Counted from the stretch's first letter, positions 1-9,829 are shown. The stretch: DNA of 64,000 nt from Methanobrevibacter sp. (GCA_017646885.1 JAGCLR010000230.1:1-64000), one strand, 5' to 3'. The notes: generated by a model from the letters alone, not told the origin. Translations and numbers: made by a program.

Positions 1-876
1 ACAATTAAAGTATTTGAAATCCAACATAACCGAAAGATGGATTTAAATGACGCAGTTAGATACATCGCTGCCAAGCACGGTTATGGAGGCCGTCTTGAAG
101 ATACTCCAGAAGAAAGTGAACTTCAAGACTGGGCAATTTTATCTAACTATGATAGAATTCAAAATGTTGAACTTGGTGAAAAGAAAGTTGTAACTTTGAA
201 AGAATATGACGATACTATTCTTTCAAGATTTAATTACAGTTTAAAAATTGGCCCATGGCTTAGAGAAGGAATTTCTCAAGAAGCTATTGAGCAATCTCGT
301 ATTGGTTTTTATCCAGGAGGCGACCAGATTACAATTCCTCATTTTGACGCCGAGGGCCGTTTCGTCGGTCTGCGAGGACGAACTTTAAGTCAGCAAGAAG
401 GCGAGCTTTACGGCAAGTATCGCCCTTTGCGAGTAAATAAAATGATGTATAATCATCCTCTTGGAATGAATTTGTATAATTTAAATAACAGTAAAGATGC
501 GATTAAGATTATTAAAAAAGCTATCGTCTTTGAAGGAGAAAAGTCTTGCCTGCTTTACAAAAGTTATTTTGGTATTGATAATGATATTAGCGTTGCCTGC
601 TGTGGCTCTAGTTTATCTGCTTATCAAATTCAACTCTTGGTAGAACATGGAGCGGAAGAAATAATTGTCGCCTTTGATAGACAGTTCCAAGAAATTGGAG
701 ATAAAGAATTTCAGCATTTAAAATCAAATTTATTGAAACTTCATAATAAACATAAGAACTTCGTAAAGATTACTTTTATATTTGATAAAAATATGCTTAC
801 TGGATATAAAGCCAGTCCAATCGACGAAGGACCAGAGAAATTCTTACAGCTTTTCAAAGAACGCATCGTTTTGTAA
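1..876 (+). CDS. DnaG-type DNA primase, C-terminal part (5' end outside window)
   Basis: Makes RNA primers at the replication fork. The frame is open from base 1, so the N-terminal zinc-binding domain lies upstream of the window. About 290 residues are visible. The stretch around residue 100 (ITIPHFDAEGRFVGLRGR) is typical of the primase catalytic core. A TOPRIM region follows: IVFEGEKSCLLY holds the catalytic Glu, and EEIIVAFDRQF holds the Asp about 45 residues later. The gene ends with TAA and has no in-frame TAG in the visible part. It heads a plus-strand replication block with RecJ, helicase and DNA polymerase downstream. The family call is from motifs only; a primase-helicase fusion is unlikely because the protein ends soon after the TOPRIM domain. 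Confidence 0.85.
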   Translation, partial: TIKVFEIQHNRKMDLNDAVRYIAAKHGYGGRLEDTPEESELQDWAILSNYDRIQNVELGEKKVVTLKEYDDTILSRFNYSLKIGPWLREGISQEAIEQSRIGFYPGGDQITIPHFDAEGRFVGLRGRTLSQQEGELYGKYRPLRVNKMMYNHPLGMNLYNLNNSKDAIKIIKKAIVFEGEKSCLLYKSYFGIDNDISVACCGSSLSAYQIQLLVEHGAEEIIVAFDRQFQEIGDKEFQHLKSNLLKLHNKHKNFVKITFIFDKNMLTGYKASPIDEGPEKFLQLFKERIVL

Positions 877-891
877 GGAGAGATTTGGTTA

Positions 892-951
892 ATGCATATT
901 TGGCAAAAATTAAATAATAAGTAGGGGTTTGATACCTTGGAAGGAGGTTGA
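892..951 (+). CDS. possible 19-residue peptide between primase and RecJ
   Basis: A short frame with ATG at 892, an upstream GGAGAG eight bases before it, one in-frame TAG (922-924) and a TGA stop at 949-951. Its 3' end overlaps the strong ribosome site GGAAGGAGG that serves the RecJ-like gene. It could be a small leader that couples translation to RecJ, or chance. There are no recognisable motifs and nothing beyond the start site supports it. Confidence 0.25.
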
Positions 952-956
952 ATCTT

Positions 957-2702
957 ATGAGATATCAACTTATCGCACCTAGAGATGAGGCCATGAGCGC
1001 CGTAGAATAGGTGCTACATAACAGAGGTATTAAACTTGAAGACATGGAACGATTTAAGTATCCAAGTCAAAATGACATTGTGGACCCTCTCTGCTTGGAA
1101 CATATGCATGAGGGCGTCCAGATGCTCATGAAACACGTCGGACAAAATGACAAAATCTTCATTCAGGTGGATAGTGACTGCGATGGTTACACATCGGCTG
1201 CAATACTCATCAACTATCTGAACTGTTTATTCCCCCATTTTGTTCAGACAAAAATTTCCTATCGTATCCACGATGGTAAGCAACATGGATTGCTAACCGA
1301 CACTATTCCCGAAGACATTAAACTCGTCATCACACCAGACTCCAGTTCCAATGATTATGAAGAACATGAAGCACTTCACAACAAAGGAATTGATGTTCTC
1401 GTGCTAGATCACCATGAAGCTGAAAAGTATTCAGAGTTTGCTTGTGTGATTAACAACCAGATGTGCGATTATCCAACAAAAGCATTATCTGGCGCTGGCG
1501 TAGTTTATAAGTTTTGTTGCTATATGGACAGCCTACTCGGCACATCATATGCCGATGATTATGTTGATTTAGCAACAGCAGGCATTATCGCGGATGTCAT
1601 GCCGTTAAAGGATTTTGAGATTCGCCAGATTATCCTTAAAGGAATGCAAGGTTTCAGAAATCCACTATTGAAAACTATGGTGGCAGAGGATAACTTTCAT
1701 TTTTAGGGCAAAGCATTAACACCATTCAATATCGCATGGTATATTGCTCCCTATATTAACGCAATTACCCGTTCCGGCACTTAGTCGGAGAAACAAGTAG
1801 TATTTGAGTCTATGATTGAATTCTTGGCTTATAAGACAGTTCCATCTACAAAGCGTGGATGTAAAGGTCAATTTGAAACAAGAGTTGAACAAGCAGTAAG
1901 AACTTGTAAAAATGTTAAGAATAGACAAACCAAGTCCAAAGATGGGGCTATGGATGCTGTTCTTAAAACAATTAAAGACGAAAATCTACTTGAACATAAA
2001 ATCTTAGCAATTAGATTAGATCCCAAATACGCAGCAGATAAAAATCTAACTGGTTTGATTGCAAATGGACTATTGGACACTTTCTGTAGACCAATTCTTA
2101 TTCTTAATAAAGTTGAAGAAGATGGTAAGACCTACTGGAGAGGGTCCGGCAGAGGATACGATAAAGCAAATCTTGGTAGTCTCAGAGACCTGCTAGAGCA
2201 ATCTGGTTTAGTTGAATATGCTCAAGGCCATGCGATGGCATTCGGTGTATCAATTCCAGAAGAGAATTGTGATGCTCTTGTTCAGTATGTTGATGAAGCT
2301 TACAAAGATTTTGACTGCACTCCCATATACTCGGTAGACTTGATTTGGGATGGCACCAAGGATTTATCTTCTAAAGCTTTCGCAGAAATTGCTGATGAAG
2401 AGAAAATCTGGGGTAAAGGGGTTGAAGATCCCCTCATTGCCATTGAAGGTTTCAGAGTATACGGTAGACAATTGAGATTATTCGGTTTGGAAAAAGGCAA
2501 ACCTACACTGAATATTCAATTGGACGACGGGAGTTCGCTAGTCAAGTTCAAGTCATCTGAAGAAGAATATGAACTTTTACATTCAGATTTAGGTTATGTA
2601 ATTATTAACGCAGTAGGAACTTGTACGCGGAGCAATTGGGGAATTCCGCAATTTATGATTACTGATTACGAAATTATAGGAAGAAACGATTATTACTTTT
2701 AA
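957..2702 (+). CDS. RecJ-like single-strand-specific exonuclease (DHH family), 3 in-frame TAG
   Basis: Probably a 5'-3' single-strand DNA exonuclease used in phage recombination or repair. With TAG as Gln it is 581 aa, a normal RecJ length; read conventionally it breaks at 1008, 1704 and 1782. Motif I (DSDCDGYTSA, near residue 72) and the DHH motif (LVLDHHE, near 148) carry the metal ligands. The segment IAWYIAPYINAITRSG, typical of RecJ, sits between the second and third TAG, so it is lost if TAG is a stop. The ATG at 957 follows GGAAGGAGG at good spacing. The gene lies directly behind primase on the same strand. I am sure of the family; the exact nuclease role is inferred from homology. Confidence 0.88.
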
Positions 2703-2715
2703 TTACATGCCCTGA

Positions 2716-2738
2716 CTTGTTGCCTAATAAACAACAAG
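2716..2738 (+). other. small hairpin before the lysozyme ribosome site
   Basis: A 7-bp stem (CTTGTTG / CAACAAG) with a 9-base loop sits just before the AAGGAG ribosome site of the lysozyme gene. There is no T run, so it is not a terminator. Similar hairpins precede other gene starts in this phage, which suggests 5'-end stabilisation or translational tuning. Confidence 0.4.
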
Positions 2739-2752
2739 AAGGAGAAATAAAA

Positions 2753-3574
2753 ATGAAAAAGAAGATTGTGGCATTTATATTAGCCATATCAACCATATTT
2801 ATGTGCTGTGCTTTCACAGCTACTGGAATTGGTTTTGAAGAAGAAGTTCCAGAAGTGGTAGAAGTGATTGAAGAGAGTTTCAGAGTTGAAAGAATTGAGG
2901 CCTTTGAAGATAAGAACCTTGAAAATTATACTCAAGAACAGCTTCAAGCATTAATTGATGAACAAGTTGCTATTCAGCAAGAGGCTCATAAGCTTGCCGA
3001 ATCTGCTCGCAAGCTCGGATGGTCTGAAGACTCTGACACTATCTATTCGGCAGGTTCTGAATGGTATAACGCACAGAAAGCAATTGATGTTTATCACGCA
3101 CAGAAAGAAAAATTAATTGCCATTGAAAAGGCTGAGTGGGAAGCTAGAAAAGCAAAATATCCAGCAGCTACAGAAATTTGGCTTTATATGAAAGAACTTG
3201 GTTGGAGTGACTATGTATGCGCTGGTATCATGGGAAATCTCATGGCAGAAGTTGGTGGACAAACTCTTAATATTCAGTACTGGTTAAGAGGTAATGGATA
3301 TTATGGTATGTGCCAATGGAGTAGGGGATATAGCAAAGTTTGGGGAGCAGATTTGGCAACCCAGTGTGATTTCCTAAGAGATACCATTAAATATGAATTA
3401 GATACTTTTGGATATGCTTATGCCAAAGGATTTAATTATAATTCATTTTTAAATATGTCTAATGAAAGAGAAGTCGCGAAAGCGTTTGCGAAGTGCTACG
3501 AGCGTTGTAGTTCTAGTACTTATACTATTAGACAAAACAACGCTACAAGAGCATACGAATATTTCGTAAATTAA
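2753..3574 (+). CDS. secreted phage lysozyme (tail-lysozyme/endolysin type) with signal peptide
   Basis: Likely cleaves host peptidoglycan. The ATG at 2753 follows AAGGAG; an upstream in-frame TTG at 2717 has no ribosome site. The 273-aa product begins MKKKIVAFILAISTIFM, a Lys-rich start plus hydrophobic stretch typical of an export signal. An acidic segment and a charged helical region (about residues 45-130) follow. The C-terminal domain (about residues 135-273) has EIWLYMKEL, CAGIMGNLMAEVGGQTLNI and GYYGMCQWSRG, matching the phage tail-lysozyme family (Phage_lysozyme2), whose catalytic Glu lies in the MAEVGG segment. It has no in-frame TAG. A strong terminator follows at once, so it ends its transcription unit. 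The location among replication genes favours an endolysin, but a virion-borne lysozyme is possible. Confidence 0.8.
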   Translation: MKKKIVAFILAISTIFMCCAFTATGIGFEEEVPEVVEVIEESFRVERIEAFEDKNLENYTQEQLQALIDEQVAIQQEAHKLAESARKLGWSEDSDTIYSAGSEWYNAQKAIDVYHAQKEKLIAIEKAEWEARKAKYPAATEIWLYMKELGWSDYVCAGIMGNLMAEVGGQTLNIQYWLRGNGYYGMCQWSRGYSKVWGADLATQCDFLRDTIKYELDTFGYAYAKGFNYNSFLNMSNEREVAKAFAKCYERCSSSTYTIRQNNATRAYEYFVN

Positions 3575-3577
3575 ATC

Positions 3578-3614
3578 AAACGGTCTATATGGAAACATAT
3601 AGACCGTTTTTTTC
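3578..3614 (+). terminator. rho-independent terminator after lysozyme
   Basis: A near-perfect stem (AAACGGTCTATAT / ATATAGACCGTTT) with a GGAAAC loop is followed by a T-rich tract ending in TTTTTTTCG. It lies four bases after the lysozyme stop codon. Confidence 0.93.
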
Positions 3615-3710
3615 GTTTTATGGAACTTGCTCCGGCCGGCCACAGACGAGCAAATCGTCATCCCAAATCAAAAATCGCTTTACTTATTTTTAAACCAAAA
3701 ACCTCTTAAA

Positions 3711-3739
3711 TTGATTTTACTTATTTTTTATGGTATAAT
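3711..3739 (+). promoter_or_regulatory. sigma-A/sigma70-type promoter for the helicase gene
   Basis: TTGATT, 17-base spacer, TATAAT with an upstream TATGG (extended -10 like). The spacer TTACTTATTTTTTATGG is very similar to that of the promoter at 5123 and shares its 3' end with that at 18535, so these form a family of host-type promoters. It lies after the lysozyme terminator and about 30 bases before the helicase start. Confidence 0.88.
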
Positions 3740-3769
3740 ATTTATATAAAGATGAAAGGATGGCTTAAT

Positions 3770-4945
3770 ATGGTTCTTACAAAGAAACAAGAAGAAGGAC
3801 TAAAAATTGCCGTTCAGCGCTATAACGACCATGAGGCTTGGACTTGTATCGCCGGTTATGCTGGTACTGGTAAGAGTACGCTTGTAAAGTTTATTGTTGC
3901 GGCACTTGATATTCCAGAAGACTATGTTTGTTATATCGCATACACTGGCAAAGCAGCGAAAGTTCTGCGAGAGAAAGGCTGCCCTAATGCCATGACGGCA
4001 CACAGACTTCTTTATCAATCTTTCCCTCGTGCCGATGGTACATTTTATCATAAAGTAAAAAGACCTCTTGATTGGCCTTATAAATTAATTATTGTGGATG
4101 AGATTTCTATGCTTCCCAAGGAAATCTGGGAACTTTTACTTTCTCATAATATTCATGTAATTTGCCTGGGAGACCCATTCTAGCTTCCTCCAATTGGTGA
4201 GGATAATCAAGTTCTTTATAAACCGCATATCTTTCTTGACGAAATTATGCGTCAAGCTCAAGAGAGTGAGATTATTCGTTTAACGATGGATATCCGAAAT
4301 GGCAAGCCTCTTAGTCTGTTTAAAGGTAATGAGGTTCAAGTAATTGACCCCAAAGACGTTGTAGGTGGCATGTATGGATGGGCGGACCAAATCATTGTTG
4401 CTAAAAATGCTACTCGTAGAAATATTAATTCGCAAATGAGACATATGCTTTTTGATGTTGACAACGATGTTCCTGTAGAGGGAGATAAGATTATTTGTCT
4501 TCGTAACGATTGGGAAACTGTGACTGAAGCTGGTGATGTGCTCGTTAATGGTACTATTGGAACCATTTCCAGTATTAAATATAATCATTATCATCCATTT
4601 TTAAAGCCTCAAATGACAGCTAATTTTCTCTCTGATGATTGTCTTGAAGATATTGAATATTGCCCTCAAGATATGTATTTTAGAGATTTAAACATTGATT
4701 ATAAATTACTTACTACTGGCGAGCCAACAGTAACAGAGAAGAATTTCCGTCGTTTTCCTAAGCAGTTTAGACCTTTAACTTTTGATTATGGTTATTGTAT
4801 CACTTGTCATAAAGCGCAAGGTAGTGAATATGATAAAGTCCTTGTGCTTGAAGAATTCTTAAAAGGCAGTGACCATGATAGATGGTTATATACTGCGGCG
4901 ACCCGTGCCAAAGAGCGACTTGTAATTGTGAGGAATTTCAGATGA
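3770..4945 (+). CDS. RecD/Dda-like SF1 DNA helicase, motif III Gln encoded by TAG
   Basis: ATP-driven 5'-3' DNA helicase, probably for replication or recombination. 391 aa. The start at ATG 3770 follows AAAGGA; ATG 3752 lies ahead of it without a site. Walker A (GYAGTGKST, about residues 29-37), Walker B (LIIVDEIS, about 112-119), motif III (GDPF-Q-LPPIG, about 134-143), a late motif HKAQGSEYD and motif VI YTAATRAKERL are all present. The Gln of motif III is the TAG at 4181-4183. This residue is invariant in the family, so the gene both requires and proves the TAG-to-Gln reading. The UvrD_C_2-type C-terminus is typical of Dda/RecD2. The gene ends in TGA and overlaps the next start by four bases (ATGA). 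Confidence 0.93.
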
Positions 4946-5121
4946 ATAGTAATAATTTAAGAGACGCTGCTCAAGCTCTTCATGCTGTCGCTGATAGTTT
5001 AATGAAAGCAGCAGAAAGCATGGAAGCGCTTGAAAATCGTTGTAATTATTTTGAAAATGAAATCAATAGAGAAATTGATTTTAAGAAACAGTTAATAAGC
5101 CTCTTGGAAAATCGGCTATAA
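4942..5121 (+). CDS. small coiled-coil protein of unknown function (59 aa)
   Basis: The ATG overlaps the helicase TGA (ATGA), so the two genes are translationally coupled. The sequence is rich in Ala, Leu, Glu and Asn with heptad-like spacing (AAQALHAVADSLMKAAESM), which predicts a helical coiled coil and probably an oligomer. It has no Cys pairs, no signal peptide and no recognised family. Coupling to the helicase suggests a helicase accessory or loader-like role, but that is inference from position only. Confidence 0.7.
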   Translation: MNSNNLRDAAQALHAVADSLMKAAESMEALENRCNYFENEINREIDFKKQLISLLENRL

Positions 5122-5122
5122 G

Positions 5123-5151
5123 TTGACATTACTTAAAAAATATGTTATAAT
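5123..5151 (+). promoter_or_regulatory. consensus sigma-A promoter for DNA polymerase
   Basis: A perfect TTGACA, a 17-base spacer and a perfect TATAAT, with TATGT just upstream of the -10. It starts one or two bases after the stop of the small coiled-coil gene and drives the DnaE polymerase gene, and possibly the kinase. Confidence 0.93.
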
Positions 5152-5192
5152 ATAAATATAAATGGAAATTGAATGATGAAAGGAGTAGCCGA

Positions 5193-8100
5193 ATGAGAGT
5201 TAATTCCGGGATTCACAGACCTTATTTTGGTTGTCACAACCATACAATGTATTCAAATATTCGTTTGCTGGACTGTATTAATCGTCCAACGGCACTTATT
5301 GATAAAGCCATTGAGTTAGGATTAAGTGGTATTGCTATTACAGACCATGAATGTCTTTCTGCTCATATGGAAGTGAATCAATATGCGAAGAAGATTAAGG
5401 ATAAGTATCCTAACTTTGTAATTGCTCTTGGTAATGAGATTTATCTTACTGACACAAGAGATAGAGGTCAGAAGTATTATCACTTTATTTTGATTGCCAA
5501 GGATGCCGAAGGTCATAAAGCATTGAGAGAAATGAGCACACAGGCATGGCGTAATAGTTATGTTGATCGCAAAATGGAACGTGTTCCTCTTTTGAAGTCT
5601 GAGTTAGCGGATATTATGAGTCGCTATAAAGGTCATGTAATTGCGACAACAGCTTGTATCGGCGGAGAACTTGGTTCTGAAATCATGCTTGCCGAGGAAG
5701 CTGAAGCCGTAAGAGATTATGATACTGCTCAGCTTCACTTAGGAAAGATTCACAATTTGGTAACATTTTGTAAATCTATCTTTGGTGAAGATTTTTATTT
5801 AGAAATTGCTCCTTCTACAAAGGAAGACCAGATTGCTGTTAATCGTCGCACAAAGCGAATTGGTGAAGCACTTGGTGTTAAACTTGTAGTAGGAACAGAT
5901 GCTCATTATTTAACTACTGCTGAACGGCAGGTTCATAAAGCTTATCTCAATTCCAAGAATGGTGAGCGAGAAGTTGATGACTTTTATGAGTTCTCTCGCC
6001 TTATGGAATCCGAGGAAGTATTTGAGCTTTTGAATCTTGCTTATAATGACGATGATTTTATCAATGAAATTTTAGATAACACAATTGAAATCCAAAATAA
6101 AATCACTTCTTACTCTTTGGAAAACAAGCAAATGATTCCAAAAGTTGAGGTAACTAATTATGAGATTGGTGATTGGCAATGGGTGCCAGGTCTCATTATG
6201 GATAATTTTGATACTAGATGGAAACTCATTCAGAAATTAATTTTATCTAAAGAGCCTCAAGAAAGATATTGGATTCAAGAGTGTTTAAAGAGTTTGTGGG
6301 AGAAAGGTCTTCAAGAAAATCCAGTTTATTGGGATAGACTTGAAACCGAAGCTGATGTTATTATTGATATTGGAGCAAAATTAAATGACTGCCTATTCGC
6401 CTATTTCAATACCTTCAAGCACTACATTGACTTATTCTGGGAATGTGGCTCAATTGTTGGACCGGGTCGTGGCTCATCCACAGGATTTTTGTCTAACTAC
6501 TTGCTTGGAATTACCCAGCTAGACCCTATTAGATGGGAGCTTCCCTATTGGCGATTCCTCAACAAAGAGCGTGCTGAGTTGCCCGATATTGATATAGACT
6601 TGGCACCAAGTAAGCGACCCTCTATCTTCCGAGCTATTCGCAAAGAGCGAGGAGAGCTGGGATTGGTTCAAGTCGCAACCTTCGGAACAGAAGGAACTAA
6701 ATCAGCTGTACTCACGGCTTGCCGTGGCTATAGAAGCGACGATTATCCAGAAGGAATTGATGTTGACATCGCCCAGTATATGAGTTCTTTGATTCCGCAG
6801 GAACGTGGCTTCTTGTGGTCTATCCATGAAGTTGTATATGGCGATGAAGAAAAAGGTCGTAAGCCTGTCGCGGCATTTATTAGAGAAGTGAATCAGTATC
6901 CTGGTCTATTAGACATTATTGTCAGTATTGAAGGACTTGTTAACAAGCGTGGTATTCACGCATCTGGCGCAATTCTTTATGGTGACGACCCATTCCAGAC
7001 CGCAAGTTTCATGAAGGCTCCAAATGGTGAGTTAATTACTTGTTATGACCTACATAAGGCTGAGGCGGCCGGTGATACCAAGTATGACTTCCTGGTTACT
7101 GAAATTTCTGATAAGATTATTCAATGTTTTGAACTTCTTCAAAATGATGGAGAAATTGAAACTGATTTGACTCTGCGTGAGATTTATAATAAATACATCC
7201 ATCCAGAAGTAATTGATACGACTGAACAAGGTATTTGGGATCATCTGGCTGCCGGCGATGTTATGGATATCTTCCAGTTCTCAACTGGCGTAGGTCTGGC
7301 AATTGCGAAGAAATTGAAGTGTCAAAATCCTATGGAGATGACTGCCGCAAACGCTATGATGCGACTCATGAGCGAGAAGGGCAAGGAATCCCAGCAAGAT
7401 AGATATGTTCGTATTCAGAAGCAAGGTCTTGGTGTTTTTGACCAAGAAATGAGAAACGCAGGCTTTACCGATGAACAGCGAGCAATTATGCACAAGCATA
7501 GTGACCAGTATTGGGGATGCTGCGCCATCCAGGAACAGATGATGTTGATGCTTATGGATGTAGCAAACTTCACTCTGGGTGAAGCAAACTCTGCTCGTAA
7601 GGTTGTCGCAAAGAAGCAGATGAGCAAGATTCCCGAATTGCGTGAACAGGTATTTAGTCGTTTTGATAATGAGAAGACAGCTCATTATTTCTGGGAAAAT
7701 GCGATTGCTCCTCAGCTGGGTTACGCATTCTCTCTAAACCACTCTCTACCTTATTCCTTCGTCGGCATTCAGACAATCTATTTGGCAATGCATTTTAATC
7801 CTATTTATTGGGATACAGCTTGTTTGACTGTTAACAGCGGCTCTTTGGAAGATAATAGTGAAGAAGAAGTCGTAGATATTTATGACCCAGAAGGACAAGA
7901 TTTGTCTGAAGGCGTGACGTTTGAGGACCTACCGGACGGTAAGGCCAAGGTTCGTAGAACTATGAGCACCGACTACGGCAAGGTTGCTAAGGCTATTGGA
8001 GATATTCGTAGCAAAGGTATCAATGTTAGCTTGGCAAATATTAATAAGTCTTTGTTTGGTTTCGCACCCGATGTTGAAAATAATCGTATTCTGTTTGGTT

Positions 8101-9188
8101 TGAAGGGTATGCTGAATGTAGGTGACGATGTGGTTGATGCTATCATCGCAAATCGTCCTTATGTCTCCCCGCGTGATTTCTTGAATAGAGTTAAGCCCGG
8201 CAAGCAGGCCATGATTTCTTTGATTAAGGGCGGAGCTTTTGATGACATGATGGAACGAAAGCTTTGTATGGCTTGGTATATTTGGGAAACTTGTGATAGG
8301 AAAAAGCGTTTGACCTTACAGAATATGGGCGGTCTTATTAAACACGGACTCCTTCCAGAGAATACCGATGACCAGATTATGGCTCGTAGAATTTATGAGT
8401 TTAATCGTTACTTAAAGGCAATTTGTAAAGGAGCTACAACACATTATAATCTTGATGAAAGAGCAATCAACTTCTTAGTTGAGATTGGTCACGATGACCT
8501 CATGACTGAAAACTTCAAGCTTGATGTTAAGCAGTGGGATAAAAAGGTTTATCAGCCTTGGATGGATGTGTTTAGAGAATGGATTGCTAGCGATAAAGAT
8601 GGTATCCTTGAAGCATTAAACACCAAGATTTTTAAAGAAGATTGGGATAAATATGCGAAGGGAACTATTTCCGCTTGGGAAATGGAAGTTCTGTGTTTCT
8701 ATTATCATGATCATGAGTTGAAAAATGTAAATACAGATAGATATGGTTTTGTCGATTTCTTCTCTCTGCCAGAAGAGCCAGAAGTAGACCGAGTATTCCC
8801 TGCTCGTGGCGGTGGAGAAATTAAAATGCTTAAACTTCATAAGATTTGCGGCACATGTATTGCGAAAAATAAAACTCGTTCTACTGCCACCATCTTGACA
8901 ACTACTGGCGTTGTTAATGTGAAGTTTAGAAAAGAATATTTCAGCTTGTTTGACAAACAGATTTCTGAAAAAGGCGAAGACGGCGTGAAGCACGTCGTTG
9001 AGAAGTCTTGGTTCAATCGTGGTAACATGATTGTCGTTCAGGGTTTCCGCTCTGGTGATAACTTTATTCCTAAAAAATACGCATCTTCTGGAGGTCATCA
9101 GTTGTATAAGATTGATGCGATTTTGCCGGATGGCGAATTAGTCTTGAAAGATGCTCGCTATCAAGGAGGAATTGAAGAAGATGTTTAA
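5193..9188 (+). CDS. dnaE: DNA polymerase III alpha subunit (DnaE type)
   Basis: The replicative DNA polymerase of the phage; 1,331 aa, slightly longer than cellular DnaE. ATG 5193 follows AAAGGAGTAG; earlier in-frame TTG 5169 has no site. The N-terminal PHP domain starts with FGCHNHTMYSN and continues with ITDHECLS and GNEIYLTD, metal-binding segments of that domain. The catalytic palm holds IVGPGRGSS and, near residue 462, LPDIDIDLAP with the two catalytic Asp residues. The C-terminal portion contains a helix-hairpin-helix-like region followed by a less conserved tail. The gene has no in-frame TAG in 1,331 codons, in sharp contrast to the structural genes. It overlaps the downstream kinase by eight bases. 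Confidence 0.95.
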   Translation: MRVNSGIHRPYFGCHNHTMYSNIRLLDCINRPTALIDKAIELGLSGIAITDHECLSAHMEVNQYAKKIKDKYPNFVIALGNEIYLTDTRDRGQKYYHFILIAKDAEGHKALREMSTQAWRNSYVDRKMERVPLLKSELADIMSRYKGHVIATTACIGGELGSEIMLAEEAEAVRDYDTAQLHLGKIHNLVTFCKSIFGEDFYLEIAPSTKEDQIAVNRRTKRIGEALGVKLVVGTDAHYLTTAERQVHKAYLNSKNGEREVDDFYEFSRLMESEEVFELLNLAYNDDDFINEILDNTIEIQNKITSYSLENKQMIPKVEVTNYEIGDWQWVPGLIMDNFDTRWKLIQKLILSKEPQERYWIQECLKSLWEKGLQENPVYWDRLETEADVIIDIGAKLNDCLFAYFNTFKHYIDLFWECGSIVGPGRGSSTGFLSNYLLGITQLDPIRWELPYWRFLNKERAELPDIDIDLAPSKRPSIFRAIRKERGELGLVQVATFGTEGTKSAVLTACRGYRSDDYPEGIDVDIAQYMSSLIPQERGFLWSIHEVVYGDEEKGRKPVAAFIREVNQYPGLLDIIVSIEGLVNKRGIHASGAILYGDDPFQTASFMKAPNGELITCYDLHKAEAAGDTKYDFLVTEISDKIIQCFELLQNDGEIETDLTLREIYNKYIHPEVIDTTEQGIWDHLAAGDVMDIFQFSTGVGLAIAKKLKCQNPMEMTAANAMMRLMSEKGKESQQDRYVRIQKQGLGVFDQEMRNAGFTDEQRAIMHKHSDQYWGCCAIQEQMMLMLMDVANFTLGEANSARKVVAKKQMSKIPELREQVFSRFDNEKTAHYFWENAIAPQLGYAFSLNHSLPYSFVGIQTIYLAMHFNPIYWDTACLTVNSGSLEDNSEEEVVDIYDPEGQDLSEGVTFEDLPDGKAKVRRTMSTDYGKVAKAIGDIRSKGINVSLANINKSLFGFAPDVENNRILFGLKGMLNVGDDVVDAIIANRPYVSPRDFLNRVKPGKQAMISLIKGGAFDDMMERKLCMAWYIWETCDRKKRLTLQNMGGLIKHGLLPENTDDQIMARRIYEFNRYLKAICKGATTHYNLDERAINFLVEIGHDDLMTENFKLDVKQWDKKVYQPWMDVFREWIASDKDGILEALNTKIFKEDWDKYAKGTISAWEMEVLCFYYHDHELKNVNTDRYGFVDFFSLPEEPEVDRVFPARGGGEIKMLKLHKICGTCIAKNKTRSTATILTTTGVVNVKFRKEYFSLFDKQISEKGEDGVKHVVEKSWFNRGNMIVVQGFRSGDNFIPKKYASSGGHQLYKIDAILPDGELVLKDARYQGGIEEDV

Positions 9189-9732
9189 GATTGTTGCTCT
9201 CATTGGCGAAGCTGGCTCTGGCAAGGATACGATTATGTAGCGTATCCTTGCGAGATACCCTCTTGCTTTTAATGAGATTATTAGTTGTACTACTCGTCCT
9301 ATGAGAGAGGGCGAAGTGGAAGGTGTAAATTATTTCTATTTAACCCCCGAAGAGTTTGCGGGAAAAGTTCTAAATGGTGAAATGTTGGAGGCGACAAGTT
9401 TTAATGACTGGTTTTATGGCACAAGCTATGATTCTTTACGCTCAGATTGCCCCAATATCGGAGTCTTTAATCCTGATGGCATACGTGCTATGTCTGGAAT
9501 GCCAGATGTTGATGTAACTATTTTTAAGATTACTTGCTCTGATAAGGTAAGGCTTTTGCGTTAGCTTAATAGAGAAGAAAATCCAAATGTAGATGAAATC
9601 ATTAGACGATATAAAACTGATAAAGAAGACTTCTATGATTTGGAATTTAAGTATACTGAAGTAGAAAATAATGACAAAGAAGATTTAGACCTCGCCTCTC
9701 ATGCGATTATGGTCTCGCTCGGGCTCTCGTGA
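9181..9732 (+). CDS. guanylate-kinase-like nucleoside monophosphate kinase, 2 in-frame TAG
   Basis: Probably phosphorylates (d)GMP or another monophosphate for DNA synthesis. 183 aa, close to the usual 190-200 of guanylate kinases, when TAG at 9238 and 9562 are read as Gln. The P-loop GEAGSGKDT lies at residues 9-17. IISCTTRPMREGEVEGVNYFYL matches the guanylate-binding region of the family (quoted here only in part: TTRPMREGEVEG). LRQLNREENPNVDEIIRRY resembles the lid and adenine-binding part. It overlaps the polymerase by eight bases and ends with TGA before a hairpin leader of nrdD. Substrate specificity cannot be told from sequence; a dNMP kinase like those of T4-type phages is the alternative. 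Confidence 0.8.
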
Positions 9733-9739
9733 GGCCTGA

Positions 9740-9817
9740 GGGCAAAACTGGATAATTATTTACTCACGAAACCCAAATATAGTGTATTCCCTTTGAGGAA
9801 TACACTATATTTAGATG
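9740..9817 (+). promoter_or_regulatory. nrdD leader: GGGCAAA element, perfect 16-bp inverted repeat, paired NrdR-box-like sites
   Basis: A perfect inverted repeat (AAATATAGTGTATTCC at 9775-9790, GGAATACACTATATTT at 9797-9812) with a 6-base loop lies just before the GGAGG site of nrdD. It lacks a T run, so it is a poor terminator. The two arms contain tATAGTGT and ACACTATA, the halves of the NrdR operator consensus. Scored as full 16-mers, 9770-9785 and 9802-9817 each match the consensus at 12 of 16 positions and lie 32 bases apart, the usual three-turn spacing. GGGCAAA at 9740-9746 recurs before three late genes. Operator and RNA-hairpin roles are not exclusive. Confidence 0.5.
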
Positions 9818-9829
9818 GAGGTTTATTAT

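Noticed and set aside
9775..9812. Intrinsic terminator before nrdD
   Set aside because: The stem is perfect but is followed by AGATGGAGG, the ribosome site, not a T run.
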